From contig CAKKST010000330.1 in NCBI GenBank assembly GCA_919903585.1, forward strand, positions 1-7,617: a stretch of DNA of 7,617 nt. The letters are read 5' to 3'. Shown piece by piece: positions 1-5,620 of the stretch. The position numbers were made by a program, and so were the translations under genes. Below the pieces are notes generated by a model, which ran no database searches, was not told the DNA's origin, and was given only the letters and a program-made list of their open reading frames with translations. The stretch is from Nitrospiria bacterium. Lineage in GTDB: Bacteria > Nitrospirota > CAKKRA01 > 9FT-COMBO-42-15. Within the stretch, counting starts at the first letter, position 1. Each line of letters starts with the position of its first letter.

Positions 1-45
1 AAGGTTCCCTCTGATACAAAGAAGTGCAACCGGTAGTGTAAGTCA

Positions 46-78
46 TTATAAGGGCGATTCATGGAATCGCCCTTATAA
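46..78 (-). terminator. Perfect 15-bp hairpin over the stop codon of the nucleotidyltransferase gene
   Basis: Bases 46-60 and 64-78 are exact reverse complements (TTATAAGGGCGATTC and its partner) with a three-base ATG loop. The right arm contains the TAA stop (73-75) of the minus-strand gene. Such a stem is strong enough to end transcription or protect the 3' end of the message. No run of T follows on either strand, so it is not a textbook rho-independent terminator. It could also be a dispersed palindromic repeat. Confidence 0.5.
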
Positions 79-606
79 GCTTCCACCTTCTGCAATTTTA
101 GAGATAAAAATAGCTATGTTCTTACGAAATATGAAAAGGGCTGTGTCCTTAGGCGAATTTCTTATAGACTCCCCTGCCTTTTTTTCTATCTCCTCTGCCC
201 CTATCTTATATCTCCTTGCAACAAAAACGGCGTCTCCTATGTCCTCTTCTGTAAATCTCCTCAATTTTGCAATGATAAAATCAAGAGGATGCAAGACGCT
301 TATCCTTAGAAATTCATCCCTGTATATCTCAATAACCCTTTCTTCATAATCAGGGGGCATGGCAATGACTGACCATCCCGAGATATCTTCTCCTAAGTCT
401 GCCGGGATATTGTGCGACCTCAGAAAGTTAAATAGCCCTTCCACATCTCCTTTTACCTCTGCATCAATATCAGCAGTTGCCCTGTCTTCCATGCCATAGT
501 ATTGAAGCGCCAATGCACCGAGAAGGATTATCTGCAGATTGCTTTTCCTCGACCATGCAAATTCTTTGAGTAAACCTATTATCTTTTCAAGGCTAACCTG
601 CAACAA
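73..606 (-). CDS. Nucleotidyltransferase-fold protein (DUF6036/AbiEii-like), probable toxin-antitoxin component
   Basis: This is a 177-residue protein. Near the N-terminus it has the fold's signature: a G30-A-L-A-L loop, then R42-A-T-A-D46-I-D48, which matches the G-G-x-A-L ... R-x-T-x-D-I-D pattern of DUF6036 and AbiEii-type nucleotidyltransferases. Residues 107-131 (PLDFIIAKLRR, then D122 and D125) match the later 'D-x-I-x-x-K-L ... D-x-x-D' segment of that group. The second glycine of the usual GG loop is alanine here. The start codon is TTG at 604-606, chosen because a GGAGG at 616-620 lies nine bases upstream; no in-frame ATG occurs until residue 39. It overlaps the end of the upstream gene by 14 bases, so the two are probably translationally coupled. 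Relatives act in type IV toxin-antitoxin or abortive-infection modules. That role is inferred here, and the substrate is unknown. Confidence 0.75.
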   Translation of the reverse strand: MLQVSLEKIIGLLKEFAWSRKSNLQIILLGALALQYYGMEDRATADIDAEVKGDVEGLFNFLRSHNIPADLGEDISGWSVIAMPPDYEERVIEIYRDEFLRISVLHPLDFIIAKLRRFTEEDIGDAVFVARRYKIGAEEIEKKAGESIRNSPKDTALFIFRKNIAIFISKIAEGGSL

Positions 607-904
607 AGTTTAGCGCCTCCAGAAATTTTCTGTATTCCCTATCATCTATCTTCCCCTCACGATTCTTCAGCGGCCTCCTTTTTGTTGTACTATCTATCAA
701 GGTCCTGAAGTTGCTATACCACACACAGGCCTTTTCATAAGCTGATTTGATTTCAGGTATAGCAAGATAACTCTCCCATGAAATATAATCATTGAAGAGA
801 ACCTCAAGCCACAAAAGGCTTATACTCTTTTTGTTTTTTAAAGCCTCATCCAATGTTTCATCCCCTGTATAAAAAGGGATTATTCTTAATTTGCTTTTAA
901 CCAT
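593..904 (-). CDS. Small uncharacterised protein paired with the nucleotidyltransferase
   Basis: I do not recognise this 103-residue protein. It has no signal peptide or membrane segment. Its first half is rich in aromatic and hydrophobic residues (SISLLWLEVLF, then WESYLAIPEI at about 43-52). Its second half is strongly basic and then mixed-charge (KRRPLKNREGKIDDREYRKFLEALNF). The ATG at 902-904 follows only a weak AGG-containing ribosome site. Its stop codon (593-595) lies inside the next gene, a 14-base overlap typical of co-translated two-gene modules. A near-consensus promoter at 991-1019 points at it. The arrangement, a small charged protein ahead of a nucleotidyltransferase, suggests an antitoxin or partner protein, but this rests on context alone. 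Confidence 0.65.
   Translation of the reverse strand: MVKSKLRIIPFYTGDETLDEALKNKKSISLLWLEVLFNDYISWESYLAIPEIKSAYEKACVWYSNFRTLIDSTTKRRPLKNREGKIDDREYRKFLEALNFVAG
616..620 (-). promoter_or_regulatory. Ribosome binding site that fixes a TTG start
   Basis: GGAGG on the minus strand lies nine bases upstream of TTG at 604-606. The next in-frame TTG (601-603) would be twelve bases away and no ATG is near. The site therefore supports a rare TTG start for the nucleotidyltransferase. Confidence 0.6.
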
Positions 905-911
905 ATTTGCC

Positions 912-928
912 TGCTCTCTTTAAGAGCA
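912..928 (-). repeat. Short inverted repeat in the leader of the two-gene module
   Basis: TGCTCT (912-917) and AGAGCA (923-928) form six-base arms around a five-base loop, just upstream of the ATG at 902-904. It could be a protein-binding site or an RNA hairpin that limits ribosome access. Arms this short can occur by chance. Confidence 0.3.
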
Positions 929-967
929 TCCAATTTATTTTACTCTTAGCCTTAATTTTCTCCCCAA

Positions 968-984
968 AGTCTTTGAGAAAGACT
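968..984 (-). repeat. Hairpin at the predicted 5' end of the two-gene transcript
   Basis: AGTCTTT (968-974) and AAAGACT (978-984) are exact complements around a three-base loop. The predicted transcription start from the promoter at 991-1019 falls at about 984, so the RNA would begin with this stem. A 5' hairpin of this kind can stabilise a message. On its own the stem is AT-rich and modest. Confidence 0.4.
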
Positions 985-990
985 ATATGT

Positions 991-1019
991 ATTATATCTT
1001 ACAATCTATAGGCAGTCAA
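991..1019 (-). promoter_or_regulatory. Near-consensus sigma-70 promoter for the two-gene module
   Basis: On the minus strand TTGACT (1019-1014) is followed by exactly 17 bases and then a perfect TATAAT (996-991). This is the best promoter match in the window. It drives transcription toward 904 with a leader of about 80 bases. The -35 box lies inside the hairpin at the end of uvrA. Confidence 0.7.
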
Positions 1020-1031
1020 TTTATGACTGCC
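1011..1031 (-). terminator. Hairpin spanning the uvrA stop codon
   Basis: GGCAGTCA (1011-1018) and TGACTGCC (1024-1031) are perfect eight-base complements around a five-base loop that contains the TAA stop of uvrA (1021-1023). No T-run follows on the minus strand, so termination may be weak or factor-dependent. The left arm also holds most of the -35 box of the next transcription unit. Confidence 0.45.
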
Positions 1032-3870
1032 CTGCCATTACCATGCTTTTCTGAGACATCAGAACCTTTCTAAGATACTGGCCTGTATATGAATGTTCAA
1101 GCCTGATTATTTCCTCTGGTGTGCCTTCGGCTATGAGCTCTCCGCCTGCATCGCCGCCTTCAGGCCCAAGGTCAATGATATGGTCTGCTGTCTTTATCAC
1201 ATCCATGTTGTGTTCAATTACAACAACAGTATTTCCCATTTCCACAAGCCTCTTTAACACATCAAGAAGCCTCTGTATATCTGCAAAGTGCAGGCCTGTT
1301 GTGGGCTCATCAAGGATATATAGTGTCCTTCCTGTTGCCCTTTTTGAAAGCTCCTTTGATAATTTCACGCGCTGCGCCTCGCCGCCTGAGAGTGTTGTTG
1401 CTGACTGGCCAAGCTTTATATATCCAAGCCCAACATCATTAAGTGTCTCAAGCTTTGTCTTGACATGAGGGATATTCTCAAAGAACTCCATTGCCTGACT
1501 AACAGGCATGTAAAGTATATCTGAAATGTTTTTGCCCTTGTATCTTATATCAAGGGTCTCGCGGTTGTATCTCTTTCCCTTACAGACCTCGCATGTAACA
1601 TATACATCCGGCAGAAAATGCATCTCTATCTTTATCAGGCCATCGCCCTGACAGGCCTCGCACCTGCCGCCTTTTACATTAAAACTGTATCTGCCGGGCT
1701 TGTATCCGCGCATCCTTGATTCAGGAAGCTGCGAAAATAGGTCGCGGATAAATGTAAACAGGCCTGAATATGTAGCTGGATTGGATCGCGGCGTCCTGCC
1801 TATTGGAGACTGGTCTATGTTTATAACCTTGTCAATTGCAGAGAGACCCTTGATCTCCTTGCACAGCCCTGCCCTCTCCCTTGAGTTATACAACCTTTGC
1901 GCAAGGTTTTTATATAGTATCTCCAGAATAAGTGTGCTCTTTCCAGAACCTGACACGCCTGTAATGCACGTAAAGATGCCAAGCGGAATCTTTACATCTA
2001 TATTCTTTAGATTATTCTCCCTTGCATTCACAATGGTAATATACCCTTTAGGCGCCCTCCTCTGAGCAGGTGTTGGGATAACAAATTTTCCTGAAAGATA
2101 TTTTCCAGTTAAGGAATTTTCATTTTCCATTATCTCCTCAGGCGTCCCTTCTGCAATAATCTCACCGCCCTCAATGCCCGCACCCGGGCCCATATCAATA
2201 ACATGATCCGCGCTCCTTATGGTCTCCTCGTCGTGTTCAATAACAAGCACAGTATTGCCTAAATCACGCAGCCTCTTTAATGTATTAAGAAGCCTTACAT
2301 TATCCCTCTGATGCAGGCCGATGCTCGGCTCATCAAGGATATAAAGGACGCCTACAAGGCTTGAGCCTATCTGTGTTGCGAGCCTTATCCTCTGGCCCTC
2401 GCCGCCTGAGAGTGTAGCTGCTGCCCTGTCTAAGGTAAGATAATCAAGCCCTACATTCACCATAAAGCCGAGCCTCTCCCTTATCTCCTTTAATATCCTG
2501 TGGGCAATTATGGACTCCTTTTCTGTAAGCTTTAGATTGGAGAAGAACCCCAATGCCTCCTTGATTGATAGCCTTGTTGCATCTATAATAGATTTTTCAT
2601 TAATCTTTATGGCGAGGGTTTCGGGCTTCAGCCTTGCACCCTTGCATGATGGGCATGGGTGCATACCCATATATTCTGCTATCTCTTCCCTTATGTAATT
2701 TGAATCTGTTTCTTTATATCTCCTCTTTAGGTTCTCTACCACGCCCTCAAATGACTTGTAGTAGTATTCCCTCTTGCCATCATTATCGTATGAAAATTTA
2801 ATCTCCTCATCACCTGAGCCATAGAGTATCACCTTCTGGTGCTGTGATGAAAGGTCTTTAAATGGGGCGCGCAAATCAAATCCATAATGTTTGGCAAGGG
2901 ATTCAAGCATCTGATAATAATATACAGAGGATCGCCTCTCCCATGGCTTTATTGCGCCTTCCCTGAGGGATAGATTCTTATTCGGCTCAACAAGGTCTTC
3001 ATCTACCTCAATCAGGCTGCCGATGCCGCTGCACTCAGTGCATGCGCCATAAGGGCTGTTAAAGGAGAATGTGCGCGGCGCGACCTCGGGATAGCTCACA
3101 CCGCAGTCAATGCAGGCGAGCTTCTCGCTGTATAATGTATCACCCTTATCTGTTGAGGCGATTACAATCCCATCTGCCATCTTTAATGCAGTCTCAATGG
3201 AATCTGCAAGCCTTGTCTCAATGCCTGCCTTTATTATAATCCTGTCAACAATAACCTCAATGGTATGTTTTTTATTCTTATCAAGCTTTACATTCTCAGC
3301 CTCTGACAGGTCATAAATCTTCCCGTCAATCCTCACCCTCACAAAGCCGTCCTTCCTGATCTGAGCAAGCTCCTTTTTATACTCCCCTTTTCTCCCTCTT
3401 ATTATTGGCGCCAGCATCTGTAGCTTTGTGCCCTCTGCCAGCGCCATCATGGAATCCACCATCTGCTGGACAGTCTGTGCAGTAATCTCTTTGCCGCATT
3501 TATAGCAATATGGCCTGCCTGCCCTCGCAAAGAGTACGCGGAGATAATCGTATATCTCTGTTACTGTGCCAACAGTGGAACGGGGATTTTTGCTTGTGGT
3601 CTTCTGTTCAATAGAAATGGCAGGCGATAGGCCTTCAATGGAGTCCACATCAGGCTTGTCCATCTGCTCAAGGAACTGCCTTGCATATGCAGAGAGGGAC
3701 TCCACATATCTCCTCTGTCCCTCGGCATAGATGGTGTCAAAGGCAAGGGAGGACTTGCCCGAGCCGCTGAGGCCGGTGATTATCACAAGCCTGTCCCGCG
3801 GTATCTCTACATTAATATTTTTAAGGTTGTGCTCCCTCGCACCCCTGATTATCAGCTTCTTCTCTTCCAT
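1021..3870 (-). CDS. uvrA: UvrABC system protein A (excinuclease ATPase)
   Basis: UvrA is the DNA-damage sensor of nucleotide excision repair. As a dimer it finds distorted DNA and loads UvrB. The 949-residue protein is full length for the family. Visible in order: first Walker A GLSGSGKS at 33-40; first zinc finger C253/C256/C277/C280; first ABC signature LSGGEGQ near 487 with Walker B ILDEPS near 509; second Walker A GVSGSGKST near 637; second zinc finger CEAC...CEVC at about 734-760; second signature LSGGEAQ near 826 with Walker B ILDEPTTGLH near 849. The reading frame is open to a GTG at 3912, but the ATG at 3868-3870 is preferred: GGAAGG lies six bases upstream, and the protein then begins directly with the conserved IIRGAREHNLKN. 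No LexA-type operator was recognised upstream. It is not in an operon with repair genes. Confidence 0.98.
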   Translation of the reverse strand: MEEKKLIIRGAREHNLKNINVEIPRDRLVIITGLSGSGKSSLAFDTIYAEGQRRYVESLSAYARQFLEQMDKPDVDSIEGLSPAISIEQKTTSKNPRSTVGTVTEIYDYLRVLFARAGRPYCYKCGKEITAQTVQQMVDSMMALAEGTKLQMLAPIIRGRKGEYKKELAQIRKDGFVRVRIDGKIYDLSEAENVKLDKNKKHTIEVIVDRIIIKAGIETRLADSIETALKMADGIVIASTDKGDTLYSEKLACIDCGVSYPEVAPRTFSFNSPYGACTECSGIGSLIEVDEDLVEPNKNLSLREGAIKPWERRSSVYYYQMLESLAKHYGFDLRAPFKDLSSQHQKVILYGSGDEEIKFSYDNDGKREYYYKSFEGVVENLKRRYKETDSNYIREEIAEYMGMHPCPSCKGARLKPETLAIKINEKSIIDATRLSIKEALGFFSNLKLTEKESIIAHRILKEIRERLGFMVNVGLDYLTLDRAAATLSGGEGQRIRLATQIGSSLVGVLYILDEPSIGLHQRDNVRLLNTLKRLRDLGNTVLVIEHDEETIRSADHVIDMGPGAGIEGGEIIAEGTPEEIMENENSLTGKYLSGKFVIPTPAQRRAPKGYITIVNARENNLKNIDVKIPLGIFTCITGVSGSGKSTLILEILYKNLAQRLYNSRERAGLCKEIKGLSAIDKVINIDQSPIGRTPRSNPATYSGLFTFIRDLFSQLPESRMRGYKPGRYSFNVKGGRCEACQGDGLIKIEMHFLPDVYVTCEVCKGKRYNRETLDIRYKGKNISDILYMPVSQAMEFFENIPHVKTKLETLNDVGLGYIKLGQSATTLSGGEAQRVKLSKELSKRATGRTLYILDEPTTGLHFADIQRLLDVLKRLVEMGNTVVVIEHNMDVIKTADHIIDLGPEGGDAGGELIAEGTPEEIIRLEHSYTGQYLRKVLMSQKSMVMAGQS

Positions 3871-3876
3871 AAAAGG

Positions 3877-3882
3877 CCTTCC
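3877..3882 (-). promoter_or_regulatory. uvrA ribosome binding site
   Basis: GGAAGG on the minus strand, six bases before the ATG at 3868-3870. It decides the start in favour of this ATG over the GTG at 3910-3912, which has no such site and lies at or upstream of the likely transcription start. Confidence 0.7.
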
Positions 3883-3902
3883 ATCAGAAAAGGTATCTAA
3901 AT

Positions 3903-3932
3903 AATATAACACTTAATGATTATCTTAGTAAA
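3903..3932 (-). promoter_or_regulatory. Candidate uvrA promoter
   Basis: On the minus strand TTTACT (3932-3927), an 18-base spacer and TATATT (3908-3903) give a moderate sigma-70 match. The leader to the uvrA ATG would be about 25 bases. Flanking DNA is very AT-rich, which makes chance matches more likely. Confidence 0.4.
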
Positions 3933-3964
3933 TAGTAAAGATTTATTTACCGCATCCCTTTTCC

Positions 3965-3993
3965 TTGACTATCATACTTATAATAACTATACT
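3965..3993 (+). promoter_or_regulatory. Candidate promoter for the CoA-binding protein gene
   Basis: TTGACT (3965-3970), a 17-base spacer and TATACT (3988-3993) give five of six matches in each box. Transcription would start near 4000 and run through the mscS remnant as a leader of about 110 bases to the ATG at 4112. It diverges from the uvrA promoter. Confidence 0.5.
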
Positions 3994-4106
3994 TTACTCA
4001 ACCAGACCAACATCCAGTATAGCATGAGCTTAGAAAGAGGATTTTAAAGAGATTTAAAGAGGAGGGGATAGAATTTCCCCAAAGGACAATATATCAGAGG
4101 GAGTAA
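3989..4106 (+). pseudogene. Remnant of the 3' end of an MscS-family mechanosensitive channel gene
   Basis: From 4026 to the TAA at 4104-4106 the frame reads ELRKRILKRFKEEGIEFPQ followed by RTIYQRE. This matches the very conserved C-terminus of small-conductance mechanosensitive channels, normally RFKEEGIEIPFPQRT with two more residues between GIE and FPQ. In another frame, 3989-4024 reads ILYSTRPTSSIA, which matches the strand that normally precedes it (T-R/K-P-x-x-x-W-x-V-A). The two parts are joined only by a frameshift, and no intact upstream coding exists, so this is a decayed fragment. Its last bases carry the ribosome site used by the next gene. The family is recognised from memory of its C-terminal motif; the exact left boundary is uncertain. 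Confidence 0.7.
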
Positions 4107-4111
4107 CAAAT

Positions 4112-4507
4112 ATGGATGAGAAGATTAAAGAGCTTCTGAATTACAAGAACATTGCAGTAGTGGGTCTATCACCTAAGGAGGACAGACCAAGCTATGTAGT
4201 GGCAAAATACCTTCAATCTCATGGATACAAAATAATCCCTGTTAATCCAAGGGGTGATGAGATACTGGGTGAGAAATGCTATCCCAATCTCTCTGCTATA
4301 CCTCACCCAATTGATGTGGTGGATATATTCAGAAGGCCAGAGGACATCCCGCCGATTGTTGAAGAGGCAATTAAGATAAAGGCAAAGGTCATCTGGATGC
4401 AGGAAGGGATAATCAATGAAGCCGCAGCAGAGAAGGCAAGGCAGGCAGGCCTTGATGTAATCATGAACAAATGCATGTTAAAGGAGCACAGGAGGGTGAT
4501 GGGATAA
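4112..4507 (+). CDS. CoA-binding domain protein (YccU-like)
   Basis: This 131-residue single-domain protein has the CoA-binding Rossmann-like fold also seen in succinyl-CoA ligase alpha chains. Visible features are the nucleotide loop AVVGLSPKEDRPSY (15-28), IIPVNPRG (41-48), VVDIFRRPED (69-78), VIWMQEGIINEAA (93-105) and the C-terminal NKCMLKEHRR (119-128), all typical of the YccU family and at normal length. Family members bind CoA, but their cellular role is not established. The ATG at 4112 has a GAGGGAG ribosome site at 4097-4103, inside the end of the mscS remnant. It appears monocistronic, with a candidate promoter at 3965-3993. A soluble cytoplasmic protein is expected, as there is no signal or membrane segment. 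Confidence 0.93.
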   Translation: MDEKIKELLNYKNIAVVGLSPKEDRPSYVVAKYLQSHGYKIIPVNPRGDEILGEKCYPNLSAIPHPIDVVDIFRRPEDIPPIVEEAIKIKAKVIWMQEGIINEAAAEKARQAGLDVIMNKCMLKEHRRVMG

Positions 4508-4611
4508 AGAGGTTTAAAGATATTTTCTATGTAATGCCAAAATGCCTCTGTGTCCCTCTATCACTTCCTCTTTCATTTCCCTTACCGTTATGCGTTAATG
4601 GTTACACCTAA

Positions 4612-4680
4612 GAAGAATGGGAGAAACGAGAATCCATGATTGTGGATTATGCTGAAGATGGGGAAGTGGTTTATGGATAG
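4612..4680 (+). pseudogene. 3' fragment of a MNT-type nucleotidyltransferase gene
   Basis: This stretch encodes the last 22 residues of the MNT protein at 5176-5493 (EEWEKRESMIVDYAEDGEVV, then YG) and its TAG stop. In that frame a TAA at 4609-4611 precedes it, and no nucleotidyltransferase motif lies upstream. It is therefore a truncated duplicate, probably what is left of a tandem copy of the HEPN/MNT unit. Confidence 0.85.
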
Positions 4681-4744
4681 GCGACAGATTTATATGTAAA
4701 ATGTCCTCAGCGCCCAAAAACTTATACTTCAAGACACAACCCCC
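4612..4744 (+). repeat. Left copy of a 133-base direct repeat flanking the HEPN/MNT pair
   Basis: Bases 4612-4682 are identical, base for base, to 5425-5495. Bases 4683-4744 match 5496-5557 with about eight substitutions and two single-base gaps. The offset is 813 bases, which equals one HEPN/MNT unit. The coding-derived part is the identical part, although it encodes nothing here. Confidence 0.95.
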
Positions 4745-4774
4745 GTGCGATCCCCCCTCTATAAGAGAATATAC

Positions 4775-4803
4775 TTTACAAAAAACAATGATAATGTTAT
4801 CTT
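4775..4803 (+). promoter_or_regulatory. Possible promoter for the HEPN/MNT pair
   Basis: TTTACA (4775-4780), a 17-base spacer and TATCTT (4798-4803) make a fair sigma-70 match. The start site would lie within a few bases of the HEPN ATG, giving a nearly leaderless message, which fits the absence of a clear ribosome site there. The surrounding sequence is AT-rich, so this is tentative. Confidence 0.3.
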
Positions 4804-4816
4804 TGAATAGAATATT

Positions 4817-5197
4817 ATGGATAAAAGGCCGCAGGAATGGATAAGACAGGCTGATTATGATATTGACACAGCGGAGTTCATGTTTAATGGTGGCAGGTAC
4901 TTCTATGCAGTCTTTATGTGTCATTTATCCATAGAAAAGGCCTTGAAAGGCCTTTATCAGGCAAGGCTAAACAAAGCGCCTCCAAAGGTTCACAATCTTG
5001 TTTACTTGTTAAATAAGATTGGTATTAAACCAGCAGAGGCTATGGGAAAATTTCTCATAAAACTTAATGAGGTTAATATTGTTACAAGATACCCTGAAGA
5101 TATAGACAAACTGCAGAGGGACTTTACACAGTCTGTGGTGAAGGATATACTTTCAAAGAGTAAGGAGGCTTTAGGATGGATAAAAACGCAGCTTTAG
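4817..5197 (+). CDS. HEPN domain protein, probable toxin of a HEPN/MNT pair
   Basis: This 126-residue all-alpha protein matches the HEPN (PF05168-type) pattern: W8 and A12 in helix 1; D15 and A19; GRYFYAVFMCHLSIEKALKGL (26-46) with the typical E40-K-A-L-K; PPKVHNLVYLL (55-65) with H59; and TRYPED (90-95). HEPN proteins paired with MNT nucleotidyltransferases are toxins, usually RNases, that the partner neutralises by adding AMP. The canonical R-x(4-6)-H RNase motif is not visible: R91 is followed by YPEDIDK with no histidine. Its activity is therefore uncertain. The ATG at 4817 is the first start after an in-frame TAG at 4808-4810, and its ribosome site is weak. It overlaps the MNT gene by 22 bases, so the pair is coupled. 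Confidence 0.9.
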   Translation: MDKRPQEWIRQADYDIDTAEFMFNGGRYFYAVFMCHLSIEKALKGLYQARLNKAPPKVHNLVYLLNKIGIKPAEAMGKFLIKLNEVNIVTRYPEDIDKLQRDFTQSVVKDILSKSKEALGWIKTQL

Positions 5198-5493
5198 AGG
5201 TTATATCGCGTTTTCAAAAAGCTGTTGAGTCTAAAGGCATAAAGATTGCCAAACTAATACTTTTTGGTTCTTATGCCACAGGAACTTACAGAGAAGGAAG
5301 TGATATTGATATAGTTGTTATATCTGAAGATTTTAATGGGAAAAATTATTGGGAGAGGATTGAGATACTTTCTGATGCTATTTATGAGGTTTTTGAACCA
5401 ATAGAAGCTATTGCTATGACCCCGGAAGAATGGGAGAAACGAGAATCCATGATTGTGGATTATGCTGAAGATGGGGAAGTGGTTTATGGATAG
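5176..5493 (+). CDS. MNT-type nucleotidyltransferase, probable antitoxin of the HEPN/MNT pair
   Basis: This 105-residue minimal nucleotidyltransferase shows the core motif G31-S32-YATGTYREGS-D43-I-D45, an exact G-S-x(10)-D-x-D. A third acidic position may be E77 in EPIEAIAM, where aspartate is more usual. MntA-like proteins use ATP to AMPylate the HEPN toxin and so silence it; this is family knowledge and is not shown here. The ATG at 5176 has an excellent AAGGAGG (5162-5168) seven bases upstream, inside the end of the HEPN gene, whereas the HEPN start has a poor site. Stronger translation of the antitoxin would be consistent with that. The last 22 codons are duplicated at 4612-4680. No terminator is evident downstream, and the next gene is convergent. 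Confidence 0.92.
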   Translation: MDKNAALEVISRFQKAVESKGIKIAKLILFGSYATGTYREGSDIDIVVISEDFNGKNYWERIEILSDAIYEVFEPIEAIAMTPEEWEKRESMIVDYAEDGEVVYG

Positions 5494-5557
5494 GCAATAA
5501 ATTTATATGTAAAATGCCCTAAGCGCCTAAAAAACTTATACTTCAAGAAAGACCCCC
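5425..5557 (+). repeat. Right copy of the 133-base direct repeat flanking the HEPN/MNT pair
   Basis: This copy covers the last 22 codons and stop of the MNT gene (5425-5493) plus 64 bases of downstream DNA. Its first 71 bases are identical to 4612-4682; the remainder is about 85% alike. Recombination between the copies would delete 813 bases, including the whole HEPN gene and most of MNT, or duplicate them in tandem. Confidence 0.95.
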
Positions 5558-5620
5558 ATTATCCACTCTTAATGCCGGTCAGGTTGTTTTTGTTGTTAAG
5601 TCCCCACCCTTTTTCATTTT

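Larger units (their letters stand above)
4508..4816. other. Gene-free interval with duplicated MNT debris
   Basis: No intact gene was found in these 309 bases. Positions 4508-4611 show nothing recognisable. Positions 4612-4744 are a direct repeat of the 3' end and downstream flank of the nucleotidyltransferase gene at 5176-5493. Positions 4745-4816 are AT-rich and should hold the promoter of the HEPN gene. Confidence 0.8.

Noticed and set aside
1121..3746. Several reading frames of 60-120 residues within uvrA on either strand
   Set aside because: All are in other frames of an intact uvrA gene; their compositions show no family features.
3871..3912. Extension of uvrA to a GTG at 3912, adding 14 residues
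   Set aside because: The added residues (LYYLDTFSDGRPF) are not part of the conserved start, there is no ribosome site for the GTG, a candidate promoter overlaps it, and the ATG at 3870 has GGAAGG at ideal distance.
4741..4770. C-run followed by CTCTATAAGAG as a terminator
   Set aside because: The arms are only three bases and there is no T-run; nothing supports termination there.
4595..4924. Minus-strand 109-residue reading frame
   Set aside because: It crosses the duplicated repeat and the start of the HEPN gene and has no domain or ribosome site. The opposite strand explains the sequence better.
4612..5557. Direct repeats as target-site duplications of an insertion sequence
   Set aside because: The repeats are 133 bases long and derive from the gene they flank; there is no transposase or terminal inverted repeat.
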